Assembly (NCBI GenBank): GCA_005656395.1
Contig: SRSI01000004.1
Coordinates: 1,178,001 to 1,242,000, forward strand
Origin: Strongyloides papillosus
Taxonomy: Eukaryota; Nematoda; Chromadorea; Rhabditida; Strongyloididae
DNA: 64,000 nt
Direction of reading: 5' to 3'
Shown: positions 1-10,620 of the stretch, piece by piece
How positions within the stretch are numbered: the stretch's first letter is position 1
Layout of the letters: every line of letters begins with the position of its first letter
Notes under the pieces: model-generated
Told to the model about the DNA's origin: nothing
The model's database searches: none
The model's input: the letters and a program-made list of their open reading frames with translations, nothing else
Program-made: the position numbers and the translations under genes

Positions 1-660
1 TCAATAGTTTCATCTACTTGTTTTTCAAAGTACCATCAGTATTTCTTTTTGATTTAACTATTTTCCATTACTGCTTCTTGTCCTGAAGTAAGCAAACTAA
101 TTTCATATTCATTAAATTGAGCTGAATTCTTTAAGGTAGGTATAAAATTTTCTAACAAATTTACCAGGTCTTGATACTGCTATTTTATACCTACCAGCAT
201 ACAAAATTAAAATACAAATAAAAAAAGAGATTTTGCATGATCAACTGATTTTTGTAGAGTTTTAACAAGTCCATCCTTATAACTAGACTTCAAGAGTTGT
301 ACTAGTGATTCGTGAAATTTTTTAAAAAGTAACCCACAACTATTTTTGTTTCTAAAATTATGACTGCTTCAAGGAAAAGATTAACGTCTCCAGAGGTTGT
401 TGATACATAAGGAGACAGTATATTCTTTTTATATCATTATTGTTATCCATCTCATTTATTAATTTAGTTCTTGTTCCTGAAAATAATAATTCTTCGACTG
501 GCCTTTCAAGGATTGTAGGTAAAATAAAGTAAATTTTATAAATGATGACTATACTAATCTTATAAACTTCTATTGGAATCTTAAGAAAGAATACAGTAAC
601 AATAACGATATTAAATTCAACATCGTGGCCACCTACATTAATTAATAAAAACATTATTAA
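1..660. other. Unassigned A+T-rich segment with one weak reading frame
   Basis: No recognisable gene. A minus-strand open frame at 358-654 (98 residues) is rich in Ile, Val, Phe and Tyr, with one more ordinary stretch around TRTKLINEMDNNNDIKRIY. It matches no family I know and could be a chance frame or a scrap of a decayed gene extending left of the window. No start context, splice signal or neighbour supports function. Confidence 0.3.
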
Positions 661-684
661 AAATAGCGACTTACGGTTTACAAC

Positions 685-1506
685 ATATATACCATTTCCC
701 GGTCAAATTCAACATTTTCTCAACCGAACTCAACATTTTCCTATTCAATTTCAACATTTTTCCATTCAAATTCAACATTTTCCTATTCAAATTCAACATT
801 TTCCCATTCAAAAACAACATTTTTTTATTCAATTTCGACACTTCATAATCATCTTCTTAAAGATTAATATTAATTTTTTTAGTTATAAGGTATGTTTTTT
901 AAAATATTATATATTAATATAAAATTATATAAAACTTTTAATAAATTTTTAATTTATAAAAAGCATACAATTTTAAAAATTAATAAATTTGATTTCATTT
1001 ATGGCAATAGGGAAGTTCAGCAGCACAATTTGTAATATTTTTTGTAATGTATCTAAAGTACCCATTACAATCAGTTGATGTAATATTATTTATCTCAGAC
1101 ATTATTACATCTGATAAAACTCCATTATCATTATTTCTTAATCTTGATCTAACGCAGTTTTTAATCTTAGAAAATGCATTTTCAATAGGATTAAGCATGT
1201 ATGAATATGGTGAAAAAAATTTAAAGTTAAAATTAAACATGCTTGTAATTCTTTCAATTTCATCGCGTTTACTTTTTCATTAAAGTAAAATTTACAAGAA
1301 AGAGTACTTAATTTTATAAAAATTACATTTTTTACCTTTAAAAAATTAAAAATAAAAGTAAATTGAAGCATTGTTGAATTTGAATAATAAAATGTTGAAA
1401 TTGAATAGGAAAATGTTGAATTTGAATGGAGAAATGTTGAAATTGAATAGGAAAATGTTGACTTTGGTTGGGAAAATGTTGAATTTGACCGGGAAATGGT
1501 ATATAT
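685..1506 (-). mobile_element. Short IS630/Tc1-like element with 21-bp phased inverted ends
   Basis: The two ends are inverted copies starting ATATATACCATTTCCCGGTC, embedded in TA-rich flanks, so a TA target duplication is likely but cannot be placed to the base. Each end is a tandem array of a unit like TCAACATTTTCCTATTCAA. In the left arm the CAACATTTT core begins at 710, 731, 752, 773, 794 and 815, and in the right arm the complementary core begins at 1391, 1412, 1433, 1454 and 1475, so spacing is exactly 21 bp throughout. The interior carries a minus-strand scrap of an IS630/Tc1-type transposase. At about 820 bp it is too short for an autonomous element and is probably a deletion derivative. 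Confidence 0.8.
995..1240 (-). pseudogene. C-terminal fragment of IS630/Tc1-family transposase
   Basis: The 81-residue frame contains FFSPYSYMLNPIENAFSKIK followed by Lys/Arg-rich sequence. This is the block around the third catalytic acidic residue of IS630/Tc1/mariner DDE transposases (family consensus roughly SPxLNPIExxFSxxK), and the Glu of NPIEN fits the catalytic Glu. The N-terminal DNA-binding domain and the first two catalytic Asp residues are not visible between the terminal arrays, so this is a remnant. It lies wholly inside the 685-1506 element and is read toward its left end. The family assignment rests on this one motif. Confidence 0.6.
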
Positions 1507-1594
1507 GATGATTATTACAATAAATGAATGAATGGTGAAATAATAAAAAACTCTTATTTATATATAAAAAAACTTATCTAAACTTCAATCTTTA

Positions 1595-2880
1595 AAATTT
1601 TACCTTCTCTTTTTTACTATAATATTTTGGAAACTCAATTCCAGTATTCTTAAAAAGATAATCATTCAACTCTATGTCGTTTTGTCTTTAATAATATACA
1701 GGGTGTTCAAAATGTAACATGAAAGGTTTAAATAAAAATAATTCTCTTTAATGTAATTTTATTTTTATAGTATCATATCCATTTGAAGACTTAACTTCTA
1801 ACTTAAAAAACGCTTCAAACAGATTTTAAAAATATTAGTTTAAAATGTAGTTATGACCATTTTCGTGACTTCCGTTCTTTTTCATAATATTTAGGATTTT
1901 TAAACTTTTTTAAAATGACGTAACCTTTTGAAAAATTAATATTTTTTAAAATTTTATATGCATCTTATGGCTCAACTTCTTTTCCACAAAATGATTTATG
2001 AATCATCATTTTATATCTATTTTATGTAAAGTTATGAAACATATCTTTCATTTTTCCATAGTAAAGAAATTTTCTAATTTTTTTACTATTTTTATAACAA
2101 ACTAAGAGTAAATATCCAGCTACTATCGCTAATTAACAAAATTTTATTCAATTAAATATTTGTTGCCCTTTATTATCATAAATAAAATATTTTTTATACC
2201 TATATTTATTAGTTAGAAAATTGTTTAGAAAATGTTTTTTATAAAATTATTCATATCAACAAATAATATAAATATATAATAATGAATCTTACACTATTCT
2301 GTAGAAAAGAGGTTAGGCTATCATATGCATATAAATGTTTAATAAAAATAACAAGTTTTCTAAAAGTTATGTCGTTTTGAAAAAGATAAAAATCTTAAAA
2401 ATCATGAAAAAGAACGGAAGTAACAAAAATTGTCATAACTTTATTTTAAACTAATAATTTTAAAATCTGTTTAAAGCGGTTTTTATGTTAGAAGTTAGGC
2501 TTTCAAATGAATATAATACTATTAAAATACGTTCACATTGAAGAGAGTTATTTCTATTCAAACTTTTCATGTTACTTTTTGGACACCCTGTATATTAAAA
2601 ATAACTATAAAAAATACCTGGAAAATGTGATGCACCTTGTTCTAAGATACAAAATTTTTCAAATAATGCTTTTCATTCTGTTCTAGTACTTTTCTATTCC
2701 TCTTTTGATCACTATTTCTTGTTAAACTAAGATTATTCATAATATATATTATTTCATTGTTAAAAGTTTCCTCAAGATCGGTTGATATTTTGGTATTATA
2801 GATAAAGAAGAACGGAAAGACCAGGAAAAATAGATATTGGATGATAAACAGGTTGATAAAAAAACTTTTTTATAACTTAA
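1595..2880 (-). pseudogene. Possible broken coding unit split by a foldback element
   Basis: On the minus strand, right of the foldback element at 1699-2590, there is non-repetitive coding-like sequence containing SLTRNSDQKRNRKVLEQNEK. Left of it another frame contains NDYLFKNTGIEFPKYYSKK. The mixed, hydrophilic composition is unlike the Phe/Ile/Asn-rich translation of random A+T-rich DNA here. I do not recognise a family, and at least one stop interrupts the right-hand part. It may be an old gene or transposon frame interrupted by the insertion. Confidence 0.25.
1699..2590. mobile_element. Palindromic foldback/MITE element, CAGGGTGTYC ends
   Basis: The left end reads CAGGGTGTTCAAAATGTAAC and the right end is its inverted match (CAGGGTGTCCAAAAAGTAAC on the opposite strand). 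Both are bordered by TA (1697-1698, 2591-2592), the Tc1/mariner-type target. The arms remain alignable in inverted orientation almost to the centre, about 430 bp each: for example the block around CTTCCGTTCTTTTTCAT at about 1870-1888 recurs inverted at about 2402-2420. The whole element is therefore one long imperfect hairpin. No transposase is encoded. Confidence 0.85.
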
Positions 2881-4446
2881 TTGTATTAATTTTTAATGTA
2901 CCGGTTGATAGTACAAATATAATTCTTATGATTTAATCGTAATATTTTTTATAGATTTTTTAATTATTATTACTATCTAAGTCAATTACAATTTTTAACT
3001 TTAAAACTTGTAATATTTATGTTGTAAATAAATTTTTTTTATTAAAATTAATAATTATTACAAAATTACATAAAATGACATCGTCCAGTTTTATCATAAT
3101 AGTTTTGTAAAGAATGCATTATACATTATATGCAAAACAACCTACCTCATTTTTACCTAAACCACACATAAATTTTTTTAATATAAATGACATTATGCAG
3201 TTTCTACTAAAATGCAAAATGTTGTTTATATCAAACTGCTGATGTTGGTTTACTTAAAACTGCACGAAAAATGGCGACATGTTTTGGTTTTGTGTGTACT
3301 CAGTTCCATTTGAAATAGGGGATGACATACTTTGTTGATAAGATAAAGAATTTTATGCTTTTTATTTTTGTGTTAAATAATTATGGTACTATTCTGCAAA
3401 CTTGTTAATTATATAAGTTGATACACCAATAAATTAAAATTTCTTATCGAAAATTTTTTTATTTACTACAGTAATAAAAATCGGTTTGAGAAAAATACGA
3501 TGAATATAAAAGTCATCAAAATAATAGCTATAAGTTAAGAAATTGATTAACAAAAATTAAATTTATCTTTTAAACATTTTATGAATAGCATAGTGAGATT
3601 TATATGAACATTAATTAATTAATATTTATAGGGTTATATAAGATATAATATTTAATTTTATTGTGTTTTGATTGGGTGAATTAAAAAAAATCCCACTAAA
3701 GGATCTGTAAGTATATTTTATGTAATTCATAGTTTATTGTTTAGGTGGGTAAATTGAAATAAATTGAGTTAATTAATCTACATTTTGTTGTGTTATTATT
3801 GTGTTTATAAAAGAATAGTGTAAAACCTTGATAAACTATACTAGGGTGCACACAAAAACTTTAAAATAAATTTCTATACTAGAAAAAGCAAAATTTATAC
3901 CCCTTATAGATTTTGATACTTGTTTTTTTTGTAGTACAGTCTTATTAAAAGGTGTACCGAGAGCTTTTGTTACATGTATTATAATAGAAGCATGTTAGCT
4001 AGATACTTGCCACTTAGTCAAGATTATTACTAATTAATAACATGTTTGGATATAAGTGCTAAGAACAAAATTAAAAAATTAAATGAATATAACTTTTTAT
4101 TTTCTTGCTATAACGAGTAGTACTTATAATTAAAAAATATTTTCTTGACTATAATTCCGCTAGTTGAGACTGAATTGACTATTACCTTAACTTTTCTTTC
4201 TTTAATAGTATATTATTCTGACTACTATTAAATTTTTTCTCAGTTTAATAGTAGGATGTATTCTTTTTCTACAATAAACATCAATGCCCTTCTTTCTTTT
4301 TTGTGTTAATCTTAATGTTATTTGATATATTGTACAATATAACACATAATATACACATTTATAATTTTTATTCTAATACAAATGATAAGCACTACGATAC
4401 TAAAATAAGATATAGCGTAGTAAAAAAGTAGTTTTCAAAAAAAGAT
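2593..4446. other. A+T-rich intergenic DNA
   Basis: Apart from the possible coding scrap up to about 2880, I see no supported gene, RNA or bounded repeat here. It consists of A/T homopolymer runs and short low-complexity stretches. Confidence 0.5.
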
Positions 4447-4448
4447 GT

Positions 4449-4520
4449 TGGAGACTGCGGGAATTGAACCCGCGGCTTCTCGCATGCAAAGCGAGCACTC
4501 TACCACTGAGTTAAGTCCCC
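4449..4520 (-). tRNA. tRNA-Ala (anticodon TGC)
   Basis: The minus strand folds into a standard cloverleaf. The acceptor stem GGGGACT pairs with AGTCTCC (one G-U pair) and the discriminator base is A. The D-arm is ACTC-AGTGGTA-GAGT. The anticodon arm is CTCGC-TTTGCAT-GCGAG with anticodon TGC, and the T-arm is GCGGG-TTCAATT-CCCGC. The TGC anticodon decodes GCA alanine codons. The B-box-like GGTTCAATTCC is intact, as expected for an internal RNA polymerase III promoter. There is no intron. All stems are paired, so it looks functional. Confidence 0.93.
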
Positions 4521-4830
4521 TGTTAGACGGGTAATTTAGTAGATTATGTAAAATGTTTAAAAAAATAATCTTTTATTTTAAAGAATATTAAATATATTAA
4601 AATTTTCTCTATTTAATACGATAAAGGTAAGTGGAACATTTTGTTTAAAAATTAATTAATTTTAAATCAAAAATGTGATTGTATTGCTATTTATTTATAT
4701 AAAAGTATAATAAATATCTCTAAGTTTTTTTCTATAGTTAATTTAATACAGAATAAATTTCATAAGGCATTGAAACTATTGTTTTTTGATAAAACAATAC
4801 TATAAATACACCTTCTATGTAAAAAGAGTT

Positions 4831-4917
4831 TCCAACCAACCGGATTCGAATCAGTGACCTAAGGATATCAGCAATCAAATCTACAGTTCTCCGCTCTACC
4901 AAATGAGCTATGGTTGA
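4831..4917 (-). tRNA. tRNA-Tyr (anticodon GTA) with 14-nt intron, slightly degenerate
   Basis: The minus strand gives TCAACCA pairing with TGGTTGG (first pair T-G), discriminator A, and the D-arm sequence GCTCATTTGGTAGAGC. The anticodon region CTGTAG is followed by an intron at 4867-4880 and then ATCCTTAGG. The GTA anticodon and an intron one base 3' of it are typical of eukaryotic tRNA-Tyr. Two A-C mismatches are visible, one in the anticodon stem (AGAA against TCCT) and one in the T stem (ACTGA against CCGGT). It could be a weakly active copy or an early pseudogene. It lies about 310 bp from the tRNA-Ala gene on the same strand. Confidence 0.78.
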
Positions 4918-4920
4918 CTA

Positions 4921-5406
4921 GTGAAAGAACCGCGCACTTTTCCACAAAATATAATTTAAAATCCACCAGAATTTATCAATCTCCACTACTATTTTTTAGT
5001 GTTTTTCCATTGTTTTTTGGTTGTTTAATAATTTTTATAAACATATGAATATATTTAAAATAAAAAAGTATGTAATAATTTTTTAATTTAATGAATTGTT
5101 TTAATATTAAATCGTTTAATTCTCACTCAAATTGTTGCCTAAATTTATATTTTTTTTTTAAAATTTGTTAATATTTAAAAATTATAAATTAATTTATTTT
5201 ACATTCAGAGCAAAATAAAAGCTATTTATATTTTCAAATTGATGCAATTTCTACAAAAAGTGTTTTATTATTTCAATTTTCTATTAAATTGTCAAAAATA
5301 CTTTTATTCAACATTGTTAAACATTATTAAATATAACTGTGGAGAAATCGTTATAACATAACTATTTGTTGAGTTCTCCACAAAATAATTTTTTTTGTGT
5401 AGAAGT
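4921..5406. other. A+T-rich spacer
   Basis: No gene seen. A small inverted pair GTGGAGAA / TTCTCCAC lies at about 5339-5386, just outside the next foldback element. Confidence 0.4.
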
Positions 5407-5407
5407 A

Positions 5408-6199
5408 GGGCGCGCTTAGCAAGGAGATCACTCTAACTAGCCAAATTAAAACGCGTCGAAACTCTTGACTGAGATTTAGCTTATATAGTGTTTTTATATA
5501 GTTTTAGCATTTTTCTATACTTTTAAGGGTTATTTATGATAATTTATATTATCATTACTATATTTATCTTAAAAACCACGTGATTAATAGAATAATAATT
5601 GTATGATATGCTTTAACAGTTATTTATTTTTGTTTTAAACACATTTTTTAATTAAATTTAAAGAGATTTTTGTTAAAAGTGAACTACCAACTTAATTTTT
5701 ATGAATAAAGTTAAAAATATCACTTTATACACTTTTTATCTTTTAAACAAAATGTTTATTGTAAGAAGAATTCTTTGGTAAAATGAATGTTAAAAATATA
5801 TTTTATGTATTATATATAAGTTTATGAAGTTATTTTTCATAAAATGATCTTGTTCTCTAAAACATTGTGTCTTTTACAATGGGTATTACAATTAAAGATG
5901 CCATTAAATGTATTAATATACATTTGATAAATTGTACCACATTTAGAAAAAAAATATTATTTTTACCTTTACAAGAATTTTTATTTGCATTTATCTAGAC
6001 AAAATGATCAAAAAATTGAATATTATCACTCTGGGTTAAGCTATGATATTGAAAATAAAGTTCATTTCCGAGAATAAGCCTTAAAATGTACATAAAATGT
6101 TAAGATTCTTAAAAAAACATTCATATAAACTAAATTCCAGTTAAGAGTTTTGATGCGTTTTAATTTGGCTAGTTAAGGTGTACTCTTAACAAGCCCGGT
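5408..6199. mobile_element. Foldback/MITE-like inverted-repeat element
   Basis: The block CTAACTAGCCAAATTAAAAC at about 5433-5452 recurs inverted at about 6151-6172, and the match continues on both sides (AACTCTTGACTG against AACTCTTAACTG, and GGGCGCGCTTAGCAAGGAG against CCGGGCTTGTTAAGAGTA). The arms are recognisable for roughly 150-200 bp and then fade. No open frame of note lies inside. The outer edge and target duplication are unclear, so the boundaries are approximate. Confidence 0.6.
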
Positions 6200-6459
6200 G
6201 ACAAGGCTTTTCTTCAATATTTTCTGTCAAAAAGGCAAAACGTTATTTCAACCAAAATTTTGCCATGAACATTTCCAAATAATAATCTTTTTCATATGAT
6301 GGACATTATCAAATACATTAATTAATTTTTATACATGGGAAAATACCTCTCTTATTAAATAAAATAATATTTAATTTATATGCTTATTGGAATTTGATCT
6401 AAAGAAAAATGATTGTCACAGGTACTCTTTTACCAAGTAAATTAAAGAAAGATTATATA

Positions 6460-7909
6460 CAGGGTGGGCCAAAAGTAGCTCCCCAGATATTCGCATATAT
6501 AACTTCTCTTGTAGACTAGCTACAAAGATGGTATTATAGTCATTTTGTAGCCCTTGATCTTGCATAAATTATATTTTAGTTTCATAACAAAATTTGGATA
6601 CTAGGCGGAGTTATGGGTCTTCAAATTTAGTTGTCATTTTTGGCATATATGGAATGTTACTTTTTTATATGGAAAGATATTAAAATGCTTGTTGCTGATT
6701 ATGAAAGCTCAACTTGTTTTGTACTTAGTCCAAAAAGTTTATAAATTTTAAAGTCCAGCAACTATGTTTTATTTTTTGAAAAAGAAAAAAAATCACGATT
6801 TTTGCCAAAATTTCGATGTTTTTTTAAAATTAAAGAACAATGAGGTAAGTTTTAAAAATGTTCTGTAGATATTATGATAGAGTAAGCAAAGCTCTATCGA
6901 ATAAGCATAGTACCACTAAATTTAATTGAGTTTAAAGAAAGTTATAAATAGTCAAAAATTGACTTTTTTACAGTAATTCTAGTAAAAAAAGAAAATATGT
7001 CAATCTTTTTCAAATTTTCAATTACAGATTATGTTTTGTTTTCAAAAGTATTTAAAATATTGTTCTATTTTAATAAATAATTGTTCATATTTTAAAAATA
7101 GAGGATATGAGATTATGAGTGGTTAAACAAAAAATTTAAAAGACGCATTATAATTGCTCTTATAGAGTAATATCTATACAAAATAGTATAAAATAATTGT
7201 AAAAGGTATGAAAATATTAGAAAAATTATTTTTTTCTTGAATTTGGGTGATAAGGAATATTTTAGTTCTTTAGACAATTTATGAGCAAACAAGTAGTAAT
7301 CTGTAAACTAATATGGATAAGTAGTGTTATTATTGCTATTAAGATACCATAAAGATCGAGGAAAGTATTATTTGTATTTTAACTTTCAAATGAAAGTATC
7401 AAAAAGTCGACTTTGGCAAATCATAACTTCTTTCAAAGTCAACCGCTCAAAACGGTCATATACTTATTCGATAGAGCTTTGCTTATTCTATCAGAATATT
7501 TATAGAACATTTTTAAAACTTACTTAATCGTTCTTTAATTTTGAAAAAACATCGAAATTTTGGCAAAAATCGTGATTTTTTTTCTTTTTCAAAAAATTAA
7601 ACATAGTTGCTGGACTTTAAAATTTATAAAATTTTAGGACTAAGTACAAAACAAGTTGGGCTTTCATAATCAGCAACAACCATTTAAATATCTTTCTGTA
7701 TAAAAAAGTTACATACCCATATATGTCAAAAATGACTCTTAACTTTGAAGACCCATAACTCCGCCAAGAATCCAAACTTTGTTATGAAACCAAAATATAA
7801 TTTATGCAAGATCAAGGGCTACAAAATGACTATAATACCATCTTTGTAGCTAGTCTACAAGAGAAGTTATATATGCGAATATCTGGAGAGCTACTTTTGG
7901 CCCACCCTG
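6460..7909. mobile_element. Long palindromic element, CAGGGTGGGCCAAAAGTAGC ends
   Basis: Both ends read CAGGGTGGGCCAAAAGTAGC inward and are bordered by TA (6458-6459, 7910-7911). The outer 200-400 bp of the two arms are nearly identical inverted copies, for example TACAAAATGACTATAATACC near the right end. Toward the centre the pairing weakens to a non-palindromic core. The core contains GAGTAAGCAAAGCTCTATCG, which recurs in the element at 59052-60505. The only open frame inside (7324-7527) is not recognisable, so the element is probably non-autonomous and mobilised by a Tc1/mariner-type transposase. Confidence 0.85.
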
Positions 7910-7911
7910 TA

Positions 7912-8930
7912 TATCACATATTTAAAATATTTTTGTCATTAAATAGGTCATTTTATTTGTTACGTTATTAAATAATGATTACATTAAGAATATATAAGAA
8001 CTTATTTTTGTCTCATTCATTATTTTGTTCTTTTAAGTCATAAAGTGTTATTTTATTACTGTGTGTTACTAATATTTAACATTATTATTATTTCCTCATT
8101 ACTTTAATATTATAAAAGTATATACTATAAAATGTGTTCTTGAGATTGCTCACAATAGTACTCGAAGGTTTATATTAACAATACTCAAAAAAAAACAGTA
8201 CAAAGCGTGATATTGGAATAGTTTATGTGTACATACTTAAATGATATTAGCCAAATAAATAAAAGAAAAAAAATGTTATAAAATGTTATTTTAAAAAATT
8301 AATTGATCTACAAAAAGAAGAAATACTATAAAATACTTTTGAAAATTGTTAAAATTACATGTATGATGTTAACAGATTTTATTAGTTATGTGACAAATAT
8401 ATTTTTCAACGTTTTTCTCAAAGATGGTCAATGAAAGTTTTTACCATATGAGAGAGACACAGCACTCAACAAATGAGCATATTTTCTAAAAAAAAATTTT
8501 TGGAAAATCGAGTGAATCGAAAACATCCAAAACAAACTATATAATGAAAATTGTCTTTAAACTACATCAAAAAAATAAATATACGATAAATAAATCAAAT
8601 AACAATAAAGAAAATAGTACATTAAAATTGCCCAGAAAATCTCGCATTTGTGAAAAAAAGGAAATTCTAGCTATTTGTGTCATAAATGTAAGCGAACTGT
8701 ATGCAAACATTGCTATGAGTGTTGTGTAATAAATGTTCTAAATAATATTTTTTTATTTTATGTTCTTTAAAATTTTGTACATTTATTTTCATTATAAGCC
8801 AAAATTATATTATAAATTATATGTAATTTGATTTTAAAAAAAAAATTTAAAAAAAATAGCAGAAATAATTTGCGTAAAAGTGTAAAACAAGTTACTATAA
8901 CATAAAATATAACGACAAGTGTCCTATGCT
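7912..8930. other. A+T-rich intergenic DNA
   Basis: Nothing supported. A 61-residue plus-strand frame at 8544-8729 is Lys/Asn-rich with a few Cys near its end (KSRICEKKEILAICV). This is too little to assign. Confidence 0.35.
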
Positions 8931-10620
8931 TACTCCAAAAAAAATTACTAAAGTATACTAGCAGTTTTTGTATTTATAAAATGTAAGAGGCTGAAGATTA
9001 ACCTCTAATTGGGATCTTTTAAATGAAGTTCTAATTTAAATAAACAAAGCAAAATTTTTTCATTAAAAATATATATAAAATTCACCAATATTCTTTGAAT
9101 ATCTTAAAAAGATAATGAACATTACAGACCACAGATGCAATTGAAAAATCAAATTTGAATCCACTTCCTTCTATTGATGTATTATTCTGCTTATGTCAAA
9201 AGATTCAATTGTTAAATATAAACCAAAAAAATAAAGTCTTACAATAGAAGAAACTACAGAAATATACTTAAACTTGAATATTACTAAAGCAAAATTTGAC
9301 TTTTGTAAAATACTTTGAAAGAAGAAGAATTGTCTCTCTTCCTTCCTTTAATTCAGTCAAAAAAGATTATGACTTAAGCAAATAGATCATACAGAGATAT
9401 TCGTCATAATCAACAACTTCAGATACTTGATGAAATAATAGCTACGAATATAAAAGTATTATAAAAAAAGAAAATCTGACTTATTGTCTACAAATTAATT
9501 ATTTTATAAAACTGATAAAAATGCAATTGAAGTGACTATTCATTCTTGTATCAAAAAAGACATATAGCAAAATGCAACTAAAATCAATTTATAATTGGAA
9601 ACAAAAAAGTGCTAATCACAGTGTTAATAATAATAATATTATACATTAGTGTGGTTTGGAACAGATAGCAGAAAATAAATAGGAAATTTTTTTAAAAAAT
9701 CAATGAAACAATTTGATGAAATTATTTATAAAGGTTTTCATAGTGAAATTAATGGAATGAAATAAAAGTAAACATTAAGCCACTCATTGTTACTGATTTC
9801 ATGGTTTTATACAATTTTTATGGTCTTAAATAAGCTTCCTCAAATCACAATTGCATATTATGTCAAAAACTTCTGAAGGAACAAGAAATAGAGAATGTAT
9901 TATAGGTAATAATAGAACCGAAGAATATTGTTATAGACGTCTATTTTTACAAGACGTTGATTACAGATACGAGGAATAGGCCATTGTCTAAAACAACCCC
10001 ATACGAAAAGTTTGTATCTCTATATTCATGTTTTCATAAGTTATGTAAAAGATAATTATATTTCAATGACAAATGAATTTGAAATTGATAAGAAACATGG
10101 CTCTGCTTTGACAATAGAAAGTGAAAATTTCTTGAAAACATTTAAAGTACCTCTTCAAGAATTCTACCAAACATTTAGTGGAAATTAAGATAGACGATTC
10201 CTTGAAAGCATGGAATAATTGGAGAAAATATTTGATTCAACAGAAATACTCAAAATATTTAAATGTTTTCAAAAAGCTCTCAGAAATATATAAAGTAGTT
10301 TTCAAAGTAAACGGAAAAAATTCAAATCAATTGAGTAAAGCCATCAAAAAATTACACAATGCATACAAACAATTGTATCAAATTAATTTAACACCATAGT
10401 TGTAAAGGCTTTTATCCTACTGCCAGAAGAATTAAATAGAATTAGAAAACTAACGCTTTTTTCGGAGCGAAGATTAGAATCTCAACATAGCATAATAAAA
10501 GAGATTATATTAGATATCAATCTGAAAAAAATACAAAATTAATAGTTGATAAAACAAAAAGATATAACTATCAACACAAAAGATTACACGATTTAAAAAT
10601 TTAAGATTAGTTTCTTTTTC
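8931..10620 (+). pseudogene. Decayed coding-like stretch, family not recognised
   Basis: Short plus-strand stretches read as ordinary protein but are separated by many stops and frameshifts. They include KPLIVTDFMVLYNFYG and TRNRPLSKTTPYEKFVSLYS around 9770-10030, an open frame at 10178-10399, and ILLPEELNRIRKLTLFSERR followed by LESQHSIIKEI around 10415-10500. The order and spacing suggest one long ancestral frame, perhaps a transposase. I could not match catalytic motifs to a named superfamily. No terminal inverted repeats were found around it. Confidence 0.35.

Noticed and set aside
700..840. Regularly spaced repeat array resembling a CRISPR or satellite
   Set aside because: The array is mirrored in inverted orientation at 1385-1490 and flanks a transposase scrap, so it is a transposon end. 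Units are 21 bp with no unique spacers.
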